Shown piece by piece: positions 11,737 to 23,418 of a stretch of 64,000 nt of DNA. Numbering within the stretch: position 1 is the first letter of the stretch; the number at the start of each line of letters is the position of its first letter. A program made the translations under genes and the position numbers. The notes below the pieces were generated by a model that did not search any database, was not told the origin of the DNA, and saw nothing but the letters and a program-made list of their open reading frames with translations. The stretch spans positions 1,183,648 to 1,247,647 of the forward strand of contig NW_006763144.1 in NCBI RefSeq assembly GCF_000264905.1, given 5' to 3'. This stretch comes from Stereum hirsutum FP-91666 SS1. Its lineage: Eukaryota; Basidiomycota; Agaricomycetes; Russulales; Stereaceae.

Positions 11737-13531
11737 ATGTTGAGTATCTCTCGAGCTGCATTTCATGCGCGTCATACACGAATACCTGCGTCTGTGATAC
11801 GCCGTGGACTGCAGTCACGAGTCGGTGTCTTGGAGGAGTTAGACGGTCGTGGTTTCATCTCCCAAGTTACAAGGTCAGTGTCCATGTTCCACAGTTGCTT
11901 GCATGCGTCGCTCATTGACTGCAGGTCCACAGAACTCCAGCTATCGCTTCAGAAGGACAAACAAGTGATTTACTCGGGCATTGATCCCACGGGATTGTCT
12001 CTGCATGTGGGCCACTTGGTACCCATGATGTGCCTGCTGCACTTTCACCTTCGCGGACATCGTATCATACCACTTGTAAGTTTCTTTAATGGAGAATATG
12101 TATTTCTTCTTATACGTGGTACAGATCGGAGGGGCGACCGCTTTGATAGGTGATCCTTCTGGACGCTCCACAGAACGGCCATTGCTCAGTCGACTCGACC
12201 TTCAGCGCAATATTGACAAGCTCAGAGCTAGCGTCGAGCGATTTTTCAGCAGGGCTGCGCTCTACGCTGAAACGAAGTCTACCGACCAACGGTCTCTATC
12301 AGAGATAAACGTCATGAATAATATAGAATGGTTTGAGGGGCTCGGTCTACTCCAGTTTCTTCGTACGGCCGGTATATATGCGAGGGTGAATAGCATGATC
12401 GCGAGGGACAGGTGAAATCTATTTCCTACCGAGTTTTTCTCCGCTGACCTCACCACCTAGTGTTCAGGCCAGGCTAAACTCTCAACAAGGGATCTCATTC
12501 GCAGAGTTCTCATATCAGTTACTCCAAGCCTATGACTTCCTCACTCTGAACCAGAAGATGGGGTGCACTATTCAAGTTGGCGGCTCGGACCAGTGGGGAA
12601 ACATCATATCAGGCATCGAATTGATCAATCGTACCATGTCTGGCCTTGCAGAGAATGACACATCCGGTCCAGAGAAGGGGTTCGGCATAACCACGCCTCT
12701 TCTCACTACCTCGTCGGGCGAAAAGTTTGGAAAGAGCGCAGGTAATGCTGTTTGGCTAGACGAGTCCATGACCAGTGTTTTCGACTTCTATCAGGTACCT
12801 TTCCTTTTGTCGAAACTAATCCGATGCTAATTTCTCTTCAAGTTCTTTGTCAGAACGGCTGATGAAGATGTCCTTCGCTATCTGAAGTTGTTCACCCTAC
12901 TTCCTCTGTCGGAGATCGAAGCGATCATGGAAAAGCACAACGTACAAGCTCCACCTTTCTCCGACCGCCGTTACTGACTCTCATATACGAATTAGAGGGC
13001 TCCAGAATTGAGGCACGCACAAAAGGTCCTGGCTGACGAAGTCACTGAGCTTGTACACACTGGTAAATATATTATCTGCCACAATACATTCCCAGTATTT
13101 GACCTCAATCTTGCACTGCAGGGGACGGTGTAACTCATGCGCAAGCTGCCACAAAAATATTCTTCAATACTGACCTGTCAGACGTGAATGCGAGCAACGT
13201 CATTTCAGCCCTCTCGAGTGATCCACGCCTTCGCCTAGTGCAAGCATCGGACATCTTCGCCATACCTTTGCACAAAGTGACGGCTTCTGTCGGTTTAGCC
13301 GCGTCCAATGGTGTGTATGAATGTTTACTGACCTAAATGAGCTACTAAAATGCCTCGTTTTTAGGTGCTGCCAAAAAACTGATATCAATGGGTGGGCTTT
13401 ACATCAACGGCAAACCCGCCAATGCAGAGCAACAGTTAGCTCCCGCGGACCTAATCGATGGCCGACTTATCGTCCTCCGTGCAGGTAAAGCAAATCATGT
13501 AGTTCTTGCCATCAGTCCTGGACAATCATGA
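11737..13531 (+). CDS. MSY1: Mitochondrial tyrosyl-tRNA synthetase
   Basis: Eight exons (11737-11873, 11925-12075, 12125-12411, 12461-12794, 12843-12941, 12996-13062, 13122-13310, 13365-13531) give 476 residues. A basic N-terminus fits a mitochondrial targeting peptide. The class I catalytic core shows [18 protein letters not shown] (the HIGH-like motif is HVGH), [33 protein letters not shown] and the KFGKS form of the KMSKS loop. The C-terminal S4-like RNA-binding domain follows ([17 protein letters not shown]). Bacterial-type architecture marks it as the organellar enzyme. The ATG was chosen because the frame upstream has no other Met and the leader is short and Arg-rich. It diverges from QTRT1. 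Confidence 0.95.
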
Positions 13532-14080
13532 TCAACACCGATGGCTACAACCTTCCTCTAAATCATTGCTTGAGCAAATTTTGTCACATATTCGCCTTCA
13601 ATTCGTGTTCGGGGGCTGCCTGGGTCAGTCACTACAGTCCGGCCGGTGAGCCACTATTCACATTGAGTCTCATATGCTGTGCCGGGTGTTGGAGCGAACA
13701 ACTGCCATAATGCCGGTTGTCGTGCGAGCACTTGACACGCCTAAGGTTTCTAAACTTATACCACTACATGCAACGCTCTTTTGTCTTCAGATGTGCTACA
13801 CGACCAAGTCCCACACGTGCGGATCAACTCAATTGTTTTGTTTCCCGATGCGGTAAGCGTGATGGACTCGCCTGGACAGTGGTCTTTGAGTGGATGGCAG
13901 CACAATAGTCGCCAGCGCTCGGCGTTTTGAGATTCACGTCAGCGTGTGCTAAATCTGGGAGGCCTTGCGTTGTGCTTATAAGAGGGACTGCAGGCATGCC
14001 AGAAGTTGGTTAGTCTGCGCCTGCCGTCCTCGGCCCTTTGTTAACTCAAGGTTCACTGGCATCTGATCTACTTGCCGGGA
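13532..14080 (+). other. Intergenic region upstream of the S10 peptidase
   Basis: About 550 bases in tandem orientation between MSY1 and the carboxypeptidase gene. It has only short frames with no family match; it should hold the MSY1 3' UTR and the carboxypeptidase promoter. Confidence 0.4.
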
Positions 14081-16693
14081 ATGTGGACAGCTTGTCGTTG
14101 GGCGCTCGTCATATGCATATTAGCCTGGGCGGTGACCGTCTCTTCCGGGAAGGTCTTCACGACGGAGAAACTCAAAGCTGCCCAAGCTCCTGCCGTGGAG
14201 AGATGGCAGGCCCATCCTACCACCGATGCACTGAAAATCGAGCGCCTTCACCACACGAGTAGGTTACTCGAACGAGGGAGCGGTGGCAACAATATAACGT
14301 TCCAGAATGCGAATGCGTCAGGTACGTTCATTCCACACAGATATGAACTCAGAGTGGTGCTTACGCGATTGTTTCATTAGCTTTCTATGTCGACGGTACG
14401 ACGATCCCTGAGGTCACTTGGGACTTAGGTCCTAGCTGGAGTGGGCTTCTTCCCATTAGCGGCGATTCCAATGAGACACGCAAGGTTTGTCCCTTTCTTT
14501 AGCATTTCTCAATCCATCTATACCCTGAGTTTCATCTAACATCTGTTTCATTCCCATTCTAAATGCTGCAGCTTTTCTTCTGGTTTTTCCCACCTGGACC
14601 GGAGGGCAGTTCAGACGACATCATCGTATGGTACGTTCGAACTAAAGAGATTGCTACCTTACGTCTATTGATGGCTATTCAGGCTGAACGGGGGTCCTGG
14701 CGGTTCCTCACTGGAGGGTCTGCTACAAGAGAACGGCGTGAGTCGAACATGCGTGACAATACTCCCCTTCGCAGCTTACCCGCCTTTTCCTTTCAGCCAT
14801 TCAGCTGGGCCTGGGGCCAAGCGAAACCCACCCAAAACGAATACAGCTGGACGAACCTATCTAGTGTTATCTGGATTGACCAACCAATAGGAACCGGATT
14901 CTCTCAAGGCGACAGCGAAGTTCACGTATGTAATGCTTCTCATTCTGACCCTAGGCACCCGGCTGGCTGACACTGAAGGCATCCTAGGACGAAGAAGATG
15001 TCGCAGAACAGCTTGTGGGCTTTCTACAGCAGTTCCTAGGCGTTTTCTCCGAGCTTCAAGGAAAGAACCTTTACCTGACAGGAGAAAGTGTAAGCCTCCT
15101 CCTTTCATTCAGGATCAGATCTCTTCTGATTGCTTTGAGAATAGTATGCGGGAATGTATATTCCTTGTAAGTGCAGCTCATGCTTTTTCTTGTGTGTTTA
15201 TCCTTAGGCAGATAAATTCACAGACACCGCCAACTACATATACGACCATGTGGAGGCTCTCAGCCTAAATTTAACTGTCTGTGTGATAGTGGTCTATCTA
15301 CCCCACAGTTCGCTTATTGACCAGGATGCATCACTCCCACAGGGAATCTGGCTAGGATCTCCCGCGATAACTAACGACGTGATCGCAAACGAAGTACCGG
15401 CAGTGAATTTTGTGCACAAATACGAGAATGTCTTCGGCTTCAAGTGCGTACTACCAGCTCGTCCTTTCTTCCTTCTACCACAGTTAATGATATGAACTAA
15501 ACTGTCTCAACAGCCAATCCTTCTTATCTGAGCTCGACAGCCGAGCCAGCTCTTGCAACTATGCGGCCTACCTGGACAAATACTTGACCTACCCTCCCCC
15601 GGACGGTTCGTTCGCCCTTCCTGGAAGCTCTATCGAGTTCGACGAAGGGTGCGACCTATGGTCGGACATCGTGTCTGCCGCACTTGCCTTAAATCCCGCA
15701 TTCAACGTTTACCGTATCTTTGACATGGTAGGTTTACCCATCGGTTCTGGCTTTCCATGTTCCAAATCTCATAGCCTGTTTTGAATTGAATCATAGTACC
15801 CCGTACTCTGGGACGTCCTGGGCTTCCCGTACGTTTCCCAGTCTTGTTCAGATTGACTTCATATTGAACCTTCGCGCTCCAGTGGGACCTACCCAGCAGA
15901 ACAGACCAGTCCAGTATATTTCAACCGAGACGACGTCAAGCAGGCCATCCATGCCCCAGTCGAGGTCGATTGGTCCGAAGCCGCCGGGAACCCTTTCGTG
16001 GACTCGCTCGATAATAGCCAACCCTCGTCGTTCGGGGTTTTGGGAAGCGTCATAGAGAAGAGCCAGCGAACTGTTATAATGCATGGCTTGGCTGACTTCT
16101 GCCTTTTAGCTGAAGGGTGGGTGGTTTTCTTGGTTTTACCATCGAAACGGGTCTGATGAATACGTTGCTATTGTGTAGGACGATGATCGCTCTGCAGAAG
16201 TGAGCCTTCCTACATCACCTTGTCCTCCTTCGTGACTGACTCATCTCCTCGCGATCTCGCTGTCGATTATACGTATAGCATGACTTGTGAGTGCTTCAAC
16301 CTTTTGAGCTTTAAGGGCTATATCTCACATCGGGCATCCAGGGAACGGCCTCCAAGGCTTCCAATCCGCACCGGAAAACGACTCCTTCATTCTCGACGGC
16401 GTCGGCGCCACGGGTACCGTCCAATCTGAGCGTGGACTCACCTTTTACACCGTCGCGCTGACGGGGCATATGTGCGTAACTGTCCTTGTTTGCTTTTCCA
16501 TGTACGCAATTGTATCGAACTGACCTTGCGTCCACTTGTCTTTCATCTTCAGGGCACCGCAATTCAATCCAAAGGTAAGGATTCCCTTAACGCTCTTTGC
16601 TGCGAACAGTAACCAGCAACCGACATTTCAAACTCTCTACAGGCAGCATACCAATCTATGCAATACCTCATGGGATTCAGGAGCACGCCATGA
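14081..16693 (+). CDS. Secreted serine carboxypeptidase (peptidase S10)
   Basis: Seventeen exons from 14081-14321 to 16643-16693 join in phase to 529 residues. The N-terminus [17 protein letters not shown] is a signal peptide. Family motifs appear in order: [32 protein letters not shown] with the catalytic Ser, [12 protein letters not shown] with the catalytic Asp, and LTGHMAPQFNP with the catalytic His. It therefore removes C-terminal residues from peptides at acid pH in the vacuole or outside the cell. Several N-x-S/T sites suggest glycosylation. Exon 14 is only 8 bases (16279-16286) yet is needed to keep NMTWNGLQGF in frame. The closest relatives should be the basidiomycete secreted Kex1/CPD-Y-like group; the exact substrate cannot be told. 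Confidence 0.94.
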
Positions 16694-17139
16694 CAGCTAC
16701 GACAAACTAATTCTATATTTCTTGGGAACATGGGCCTCACGTCTTCTACGTACTATCACGAAACTTTATTATAAAGGGATTTCTTGCATCATCAGTGCAG
16801 CGCACACAGACACTTTTCACGTAACTTATGGACCAGCATCTCGACATACTTACTGACGACAGCTCATCATCATGTTTTCTTTTTGTTTACGAAACCGCTG
16901 TATTTCTAAAGTCCATTCAACCGTTGACCCGGCGAGTTACCCTGTGATAGACAGACAGACAGACAGACGAGAGCAAGAAGGGTGTGTGTTGTTTTGAGAG
17001 TATTTCTCGCGAATCTTGCATAGCGCTACGTGCCAGGCATCAAACCTCATACTTAAATATTGTCCCTCCACAAGCCAACGTCCAAGGATCTAGACCCCAC
17101 ACCACAACGCCTCGAACACCCAACTCCGTCATTGTCCAC
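16694..17139. other. Convergent 3' region with a short microsatellite
   Basis: About 445 bases between the ends of the S10 peptidase and TM9 genes. It holds an (ACAG)n microsatellite at 16949-16969 and no recognisable gene. Confidence 0.5.
16949..16969. repeat. (ACAG)n tetranucleotide microsatellite
   Basis: About five perfect copies of AGAC/ACAG in the 3' intergenic region between two convergent genes. Confidence 0.9.
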
Positions 17140-20100
17140 TCAATCGATCCTGATAGATCCATACAGCCTTCTCACCGCCCAATACGTCGCCAAGAACCCA
17201 ATAGTCCCTAACAAAAATCAAGGTAAAGTGAGACCACGCTCCTCATGAGACAGAAACAGGAGAGAAAAAAAGAAAGACGAACCTGTGACCAAAAAGTCGA
17301 GAATGGCGAGTAGGATGAGATATCCGAGGTACAGCACGACACCAGAGAACGAATCGAGCGAAAGTCTCGAAGCCCAGTAGAAGACGCCATAAGCGAGCAG
17401 CCAAATCGCACTCCCGCCACCAGTCATGAACGCGCGCCAGTGCCACCTTGAACACCAGCATCAGCATCAGCTTCGTAGTTTGATAAGGAAAAGTTGGAGT
17501 AGAGAAACGCACCTGTATTCTTCTGCGCAGAGGAGGAAGTACGTGAAGAGGATGGTGACGGTTGCGGTGGTCAGTGCTACCACTCCGGCTGTGAGGGCGA
17601 GGAAACCGAAGGCGTAGTATGCTCTGGAAGCGAAGAGACTGGACATGACGAAGTACATCTCCACAAACGCCGCTCTATAGGTGGTGTATCATGTTAGGAG
17701 CGGATTGGCGTTAAGAATAGGCACGACCACGCACCCGAAGGGGAGTACACCTGCAAGAAGCATAGCCGCCTATTCGAAGGGGGTCAGTTTCACCAGACGT
17801 GACGAGCATGACGTGTACCTACCCATGGCCTGAGGTATTTCGGAGCAGGAGGGATCTGCCTAGGGATCGGGTTGACGCGAACGGGATGTGAGACGCCCTA
17901 TCATAACGAGCCTATCAGTCATTCTTCAACTCAACAGCGAAAGACCGAAAGTTGCTGACCCCGTGTTTTGATCCAAAGTATGCTCCGATTGCAGAGAGAG
18001 GTGCAGAGATACCGAACCACAGGAGGACAATGAGAAGCATGGTCCCGAATGGAACGGCGCCACTGGATCCTGCGGTGATCAGGAATAGGTTGAGCAAGAA
18101 GACGACCGCGAAAATGAAGCTACAAATAAAGTTATTAGTTTGTGGATTTTCTGTGTAATATGGTAGACGAAAGGTGAACTCACCTCGGAAGGAGCGTCGC
18201 GGTCAAGAAAGAGTTTTTGCGACGGTTGGTACCGCCCATAGCAGCATAAACCCGACTGGAGATATAACCGCCGATTCTGGATACATTCCGAAGACAAAAG
18301 GAGCGATCAACTGTCGTTCTTGAGAATGCAAGACGGGTAGGCTCACCCGCCAAAGAAGGTCCAGCACACCATCATGACGGTGGCGAGGGACCCGCGATTT
18401 GATGGGGAGAGGAATCCGAGAAGAGCAAAGACTATAACGATTGGATCAATACAAACCCGCGCGGATATAGTGAGCGAAAGACGAACGCAAAGTGACGCCA
18501 ACCATGGCAAATAGCTGGGCACCGTTGCCGACGAGGATTGAGAGGATCATGGGATTTTGTGGCGTGCGGAAGACTTCGCCGTGGACGAGTTTCCAGCCCC
18601 AGTCTTCTTGTACATCTTCCTATTGAGAAGCACAAAGTCAACAGGGGAATTGGGACTGGTGTAGAGAAATTCGTACGCACGCTTAGGTCAATGGCGTTGT
18701 ACCGCGAGATCTACACATTCTCAATTCAATTACTTGAGGGAAGAGGGAGGGCCAAAAATGCGTACATCTCTCGTTACGCTGCGCAGGAGAATCATGGAAA
18801 CCATCACGCAGAGGAAGACCACGATGACCAGCGAGTTGATGAGACTGAACCAATGTATCCGGGGGTCGAAGATATGGAGGTAGTTATCCCATCTTGTGGC
18901 CTGCGAATACGACGCCACAGTAAGCATTGTTCACTTAGTCCAAGGGATACAGAACGACCTACCCAGGGAGTAGATGATTCCTGTTCCGTAGTAATGGCAT
19001 GTGTTAGAATGCAGTATCCGGGTTCGAAATGGAGAGTATGCGGACGTACGTTCCACATCACACGATACGTATACCGAACGGTATTGGCCTCTCCTTCACG
19101 AATAGCGAGTGGCGCTACTTCAGAATCACAGTCCAAAGCACCGGTCTGGTCGCCTCCTCGACTATGAAAACAGTCATTGATCATCAGTCCCCGAAACACC
19201 TCCAAAGGAGAAACTGAAAGCACCTTGAGGGCCACACCAAAACACCGACCACGCGATTGTTGCCAGGACTCGGGGTATGATATCTTCAACACCACCATTC
19301 CACCCATCAGCATCCTGTCCCGCTTGGCGACTCTGCTATTAAGTAAGGTAGAAACGCACCTCAAGACAATGTCATAATGATTGTTCAAAAGAGGCGTTTC
19401 ATGATTCGGTGGATCGTCGTTGCCGAGATTGAACCCCATATCGAAGAACAGATCTCCCGTCTTGAGGTCGACCTTCATCTCCGCAGCAGGGAGTCCATCG
19501 ACGAGCCAGTTGAGGGCATAGTCTTCTCGTATACGGTCGTTGACGAAGGTGGTATCTTCTGCCGGGATCTCAGACGTGCAGAGCGTCCGACACGTCCCGT
19601 TATTCTCCAGCATGCGGACCTGGGGAGCATATATCCATATCCACAAACACAAACACAATAAGAATAAGAATGAAAGGAATGCTGGGATAGAGAGGACGAA
19701 CGCACGTCATATGGGGAATTGAATATGCGGTCGCCAAAGAGTATGGAGCCTAGCGACTCTGGCTGTTTCTTCGGTCCTCCCTCTGGCTCACAGAAGTGAA
19801 ATCCCGGATTATAATAGTCGTCTGAGCACCTCTATCAACACCTCATTCGCCTTATTGAATCCCGCAGACAACTATTCACGCACAATTTATCAAGCTTTTC
19901 TGAAGACGAGCGGGACGTTCGGGCGGTCAGTCGGTCGGTATTCACTCAACGACAGCGGATGTAGAGGACGCACCAGTCTCGCATTGTCTGTCCCCGCTAG
20001 CATAGGTGTCAACGTATTGACATAGAGGTTCACTGGCTCTCCGTCATGGTAGTCGTGTGGTGCGGCGCCGGGGAGGTAGAACGCTTGAGCTTGTCCGGCG

Positions 20101-20150
20101 CAGAGCGCAGTGATGACGCCTGCCGAGAGCAAGCGTGTCGGCGAGAACAT
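17140..20150 (-). CDS. TM9-superfamily (nonaspanin, EMP70) membrane protein
   Basis: About eighteen exons on the minus strand give a protein of about 640 residues. Signal peptide [23 protein letters not shown] is followed by [14 protein letters not shown], the mature TM9 start. The lumenal domain includes [30 protein letters not shown] and [10 protein letters not shown]. Nine helices follow, beginning [25 protein letters not shown] and ending in RLYGSIRID, a KxD-like Golgi retention tail. The family sorts proteins with glycine-rich helices and acts in Golgi/endosome traffic and adhesion. Exons clear to the base include 19974-20150, 19884-19899 (16 bases), 19706-19821, 19360-19619, 19224-19283, 19050-19161, 18963-18980, 18766-18900, 18681-18710, 18487-18619, 18347-18431, 18184-18276 and 17960-18119. 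I chose the Met before FSPTRLL because it yields a clean signal peptide. Confidence 0.93.
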
Positions 20151-20569
20151 GGGGTGGTCGGGATTGTGGTGGACGTTAATATCAGTCCAGAAAACTAGGA
20201 CGACCGCTGGGGGCGACGGCGGGGTAGTGGTGGTAAGATAACAAGGAGAAGTTGACGGTGGTAGCTGGCAGCTCAACCCGCGTTTACGGCGGCGGATCGT
20301 TCGGAATTTGATGCGTTCTCAGAATGTGGCGTCAACGCGCCACACGACCTTTCGCTCTGATTTTTGTTGTGTTGCAACATTTCGGACGGTTCGTTTGCTT
20401 CAGAGCTCATATGCGACGGGTATTCCCACCAAGTAAAAGAGCTTTTGCTATCACACGATGTCGGAGTTAAGGTATGCCTTTGATAGAGTCAAGCAATGTT
20501 GGCAAGGAAATTGCAAAACGGCAATGCGTAGAGTAGAGATAGACAATGCAGAGATGAATAAGAGAACCA
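20151..20569. other. Intergenic region upstream of the TM9 gene
   Basis: About 420 bases between the TM9 start and the uS9m stop. Contains the TM9 promoter and uS9m 3' UTR; no extra gene seen. Confidence 0.4.
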
Positions 20570-21787
20570 TTAACGCTTGACCCATCCGTACTAGAAGGAT
20601 CCAGAACTGTCAATGCTCCTGCAAAGCAATATACAGAAAGAAAGATACATACAGCCTTGCGAGCCTTCGCCCGACCAGTCTTTTTCCGCTCCACCATACG
20701 AGGGTCGCGCTTGAGCAGTTTCGCTGTCATAGATATTAGCACGGACTTAACAACACGAAAACAACAAACAGACAAACGTACCTTTCCTCAACGTCTGCTC
20801 CATCTCCGGCACATGCGCCACGACACCCCTCGCAATAGCATGACCCACCGCCCCAGCCTGCCCACTCGTCCCACCACCCCTACAAAGCGCAAATATATTA
20901 TACGCGCCCAGCACACCCGCCAACTTCAACGCTCGCACGACCTGCTCCCTCTCGTGTGGTTTGCGGAAGTACTCGTTCAGAGGAATGTTATTGACGAGGA
21001 TAGTCGACACCGTGACGTCCACCTTCTCTCTCGACGCCTCATCCGGTGCCAGAGGGTCCTGAATACTCGACTCCGTCGCATATGCGGCCTCGTACGGTGC
21101 CGCCTCCTCCTCCACATCCGCCTCCGCCGCCGCCTTCGATGACGATTCTTCAGGAGAAACGGAAGACTGAATGGGAATCATCCAAGCCTTTGCCGAGCTC
21201 GTCTTGCGCGCACCAACGGTCAACGTCCTCCCATACCTATCGAACTTAACCGCCTTCCTCTTCCCCTGCGTCTGCTCCAAGAACTGCCTCTTATTCTTCC
21301 TCTCAAACAACGAAATAATATCGAAGATCCCCGTCGCCAACGCGCCATGTCCCGCCGTCTGCGCAATCCGATGATACTCGTCAAGCTGGTTCAACAGTTT
21401 CGTGACGCGCCGATACCGCCCCGTCGTAAGCTTCGTGCTGAAGATTTCCGCCATATCGAGCCGGGTGCGCCATGCTGGCCGAGCAGGGGGGAGTGAAGCC
21501 CGTGCGAACGCGGGCAATGGGAGGAGTTCTAAGGAGGAGAGCGAGCGACGGGAGAATTGGATGGCCGTTTCGAGTGTCTGGAGCTGGTCGTAGTACTCTG
21601 AACGAGCGGTGTAGAACGTAGGCGAGGACGGTGGCTCTTTCCGGAACCTGTCCTGGCGGTCCTCGACGTCGTTCTTGGCGGCGGGAGGGACGTAGCGTGG
21701 GGAGGCGGACGCGTACCGTGCTCGGGGGAATTTTGTGGGCGCTGTTCTGAGCGACGTGGAGAGCGGCCGTCGTAGTGTGTTCAGCAT
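20570..21787 (-). CDS. MRPS9: Mitochondrial small-subunit ribosomal protein uS9m
   Basis: Three exons (20782-21787, 20653-20723, 20570-20590) give 365 residues. The first part is an Arg/Ser-rich mitochondrial leader and a fungal extension with a coiled region. The ribosomal uS9 domain is at the C-terminus: GRTLTVGARKTSSAKAW, ILVNNIPLNEYF, GGGTSGQAGAVGHAIAR, RDPRMVERKKTGRAKARKA and the ending YGWVKR. uS9 reaches the P-site tRNA with that C-terminal tail in the ribosomal decoding centre. The start is the ATG of MLNTLRRPLS; the frame continues upstream but without leader character. A Glu/Ala-rich insertion lies between the first two uS9 blocks. Confidence 0.94.
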
Positions 21788-22172
21788 CCTGAACGCAAGT
21801 TGCTGGCCTCCTTCGCGAGAACGCGGCTTGAAACCGTCGTTCCTAAATTTAGGGTCACGTGGGAGTATTCTTACAGACGCCACACTTCTTTGGGGGCCAC
21901 ACTTCACTAGGTCGTTCACACCCACGCGATACAGTTCATAATGTCCAGAGTAATAATACAGCATAATATAAGGATAAACGTGCAATGAAAAGGGGGGAAA
22001 GGAGCCACTGGTGACCGTACTTCGCTGAGTTCGCCATGAGCGGCCGACCGAAACACCCTATGATGTCCACAAGCTCACCCAGGTTCCCCTATAGCGCAGA
22101 GCTATTACTGCCCCAAGGGAAAGCAGCCCGCACCTTCACCTCCGGCGGCGAAGTCGTATCCTTGCCAGTGAC
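21788..22172 (-). other. Intergenic region between uS9m and the PCD-like gene
   Basis: About 385 bases. It holds the uS9m promoter and the 3' end of the PCD-like gene. A possible alternative last exon of the PCD-like gene reads VTGKDTTSPPEVKV at about 22130-22172. Confidence 0.4.
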
Positions 22173-23153
22173 CTAAACAAACCGAAAAACAGCCCAAAAA
22201 ACCAACACGTTCAAAGTTAATACCCACGTCACCCAAGCGGCATCATACAGATAAGAAGGAACAGGAAAACCGGATTCATCAAAGGGATTAACGCTGCGCC
22301 GTACTTGTTGACACAACCGCTCGAGCTCCGCACCGCTCTCTGGTCTCTCCAGCTTGGGCTTCAGAGTGGGCTTGGGCACCATGCCGCTGGAGGTGCAGTA
22401 GGTGGCGTAGGTGGATTCGAGGGCATAAGCGAGGCGAATGTCGAGGGCGGTGAGGCCTGAGGTTTTCCAGTTCGAGGTGGCGTCGGGTTTGATGGCGTCG
22501 TGGGTGGAGGTTGAGATCCGTAGCCAGATGTGAGACCAGATGACTTCTGGGTGATGCTGTTTTGTTTTTTTAACAGTAACATGACCATAAGCAATAATAG
22601 ATATGTGCAGTATGGTGGGCACCGGCCAAGTTGGTAGCATGTAGGACCTAGGTATGTAGAGGAGCAGACTGTTTCGAAGACGTACATCAGCCTCCGCACA
22701 CCGTCCCCCGAACTCACGCAAAACGTCCAACGCATCCCTATCTTTCCTGAACTTCAAACTCTTCTTCAACACGAACTTCTCCTCAAATCCCACGAACCAC
22801 CCGCGATTATACAGCGGGACGAGATATTCCTTCATCTCTGCGTCGGTGAGGATGTTGTTCGACGCCTCCGGAGCGGGGGGAAGAGGAAACTTGGAATCCG
22901 CTGGTTCTGCCTTGGAAGCGGAGGCGGAGGCGGAAGGCTCAGTGGTGGAGGTGTTGATCCATGGCGTGGGGTTGAGGGCACCGCTGGCGGGGGCTGGACG
23001 GGGTGCAGTGGTGTTCTCGTTCAGTTTTGAGGAGGCGGAGTACGGCCGGGTGGTGACTAAGAAAGAAACTCGCGAGACGAGAGGTGGTACGGAGCGTTGG
23101 CTGGATAGCAAGCTTCGAGAACACCGAGAGACAGATAGGACACTTTTGAACAT
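22173..23153 (-). CDS. Pterin-4a-carbinolamine dehydratase-like mitochondrial protein
   Basis: Two exons (22686-23153, 22173-22556) give 283 residues. The N-terminus MFKSVLSVSRCSRSLLSSQR is a typical mitochondrial leader. Residues about 105-215 resemble PCD/DCoH: a lysine-rich block ending FKFRKDRDAL-like, then ADHHPEVIWSHIWLRISTSTHD and GLTALDIRLA. The HHP and later His fit the pterin site of the family. PCD recycles pterin cofactor; mitochondrial fungal members have no firmly known substrate. The C-terminus AAWVTWVLTLNVLVFWAVF looks like a membrane helix, unusual for PCD. That tail could instead be a retained intron starting GTATTA at the VTW codon. Domain call fairly sure, tail unsure. Confidence 0.75.
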   Translation of the reverse strand: MFKSVLSVSRCSRSLLSSQRSVPPLVSRVSFLVTTRPYSASSKLNENTTAPRPAPASGALNPTPWINTSTTEPSASASASKAEPADSKFPLPPAPEASNNILTDAEMKEYLVPLYNRGWFVGFEEKFVLKKSLKFRKDRDALDVLREFGGRCAEADVRLRNSLLLYIPRSYMLPTWPVPTILHISIIAYGHVTVKKTKQHHPEVIWSHIWLRISTSTHDAIKPDATSNWKTSGLTALDIRLAYALESTYATYCTSSGMVPKPTLKPKLERPESGAELERLCQQVRRSVNPFDESGFPVPSYLYDAAWVTWVLTLNVLVFWAVFRFV

Positions 23154-23204
23154 GGTGTGTTGTTTGAGAAAGGGGCGAGGTTGGACGCGAAACGCGCCAG
23201 CGAG

Positions 23205-23219
23205 GTGACGCGACGCGTT
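23205..23219. promoter_or_regulatory. ACGCGT-containing 15-mer upstream of the PCD-like gene
   Basis: GTGACGCGACGCGTT lies 52-66 bases before the PCD-like start codon (gene on the minus strand). The identical 15-mer occurs at 3849-3863 before DUO1. A shared regulatory site is possible but not shown. Confidence 0.35.
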
Positions 23220-23418
23220 TTGCGCTCCGCTCAATCTGATCTAATCTCCCACGGATGCCAAGGACGAAGGACAAGCTCAAGGAAGCACGAAGACATGCAT
23301 TTGCAGTAGGAGGAATGCTCCGCACAGAATGGTAATCCGAAAGCCCATGTATAAGTTACGATACAACCAATTACTCTAGATCTTCGCACAGCATACCATA
23401 CATTCATTTTCCTGCCCT

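Noticed and set aside
18427..18490. A GC donor in the TM9 gene after VGVTLL
   Set aside because: A normal GT donor (GTTCGT) one base later gives the right phase, so no GC-AG intron is needed.
19015..19030. GGGTTCGAAAT resembling a tRNA B box
   Set aside because: It lies inside an intron/exon border of the TM9 gene, with no A box or acceptor stem around it.
18804..19658. Minus-strand frame of 284 codons read without splicing
   Set aside because: It contains the TM9 exons but also reads through several GT-AG introns; the spliced chain fits the family and the unspliced one does not.
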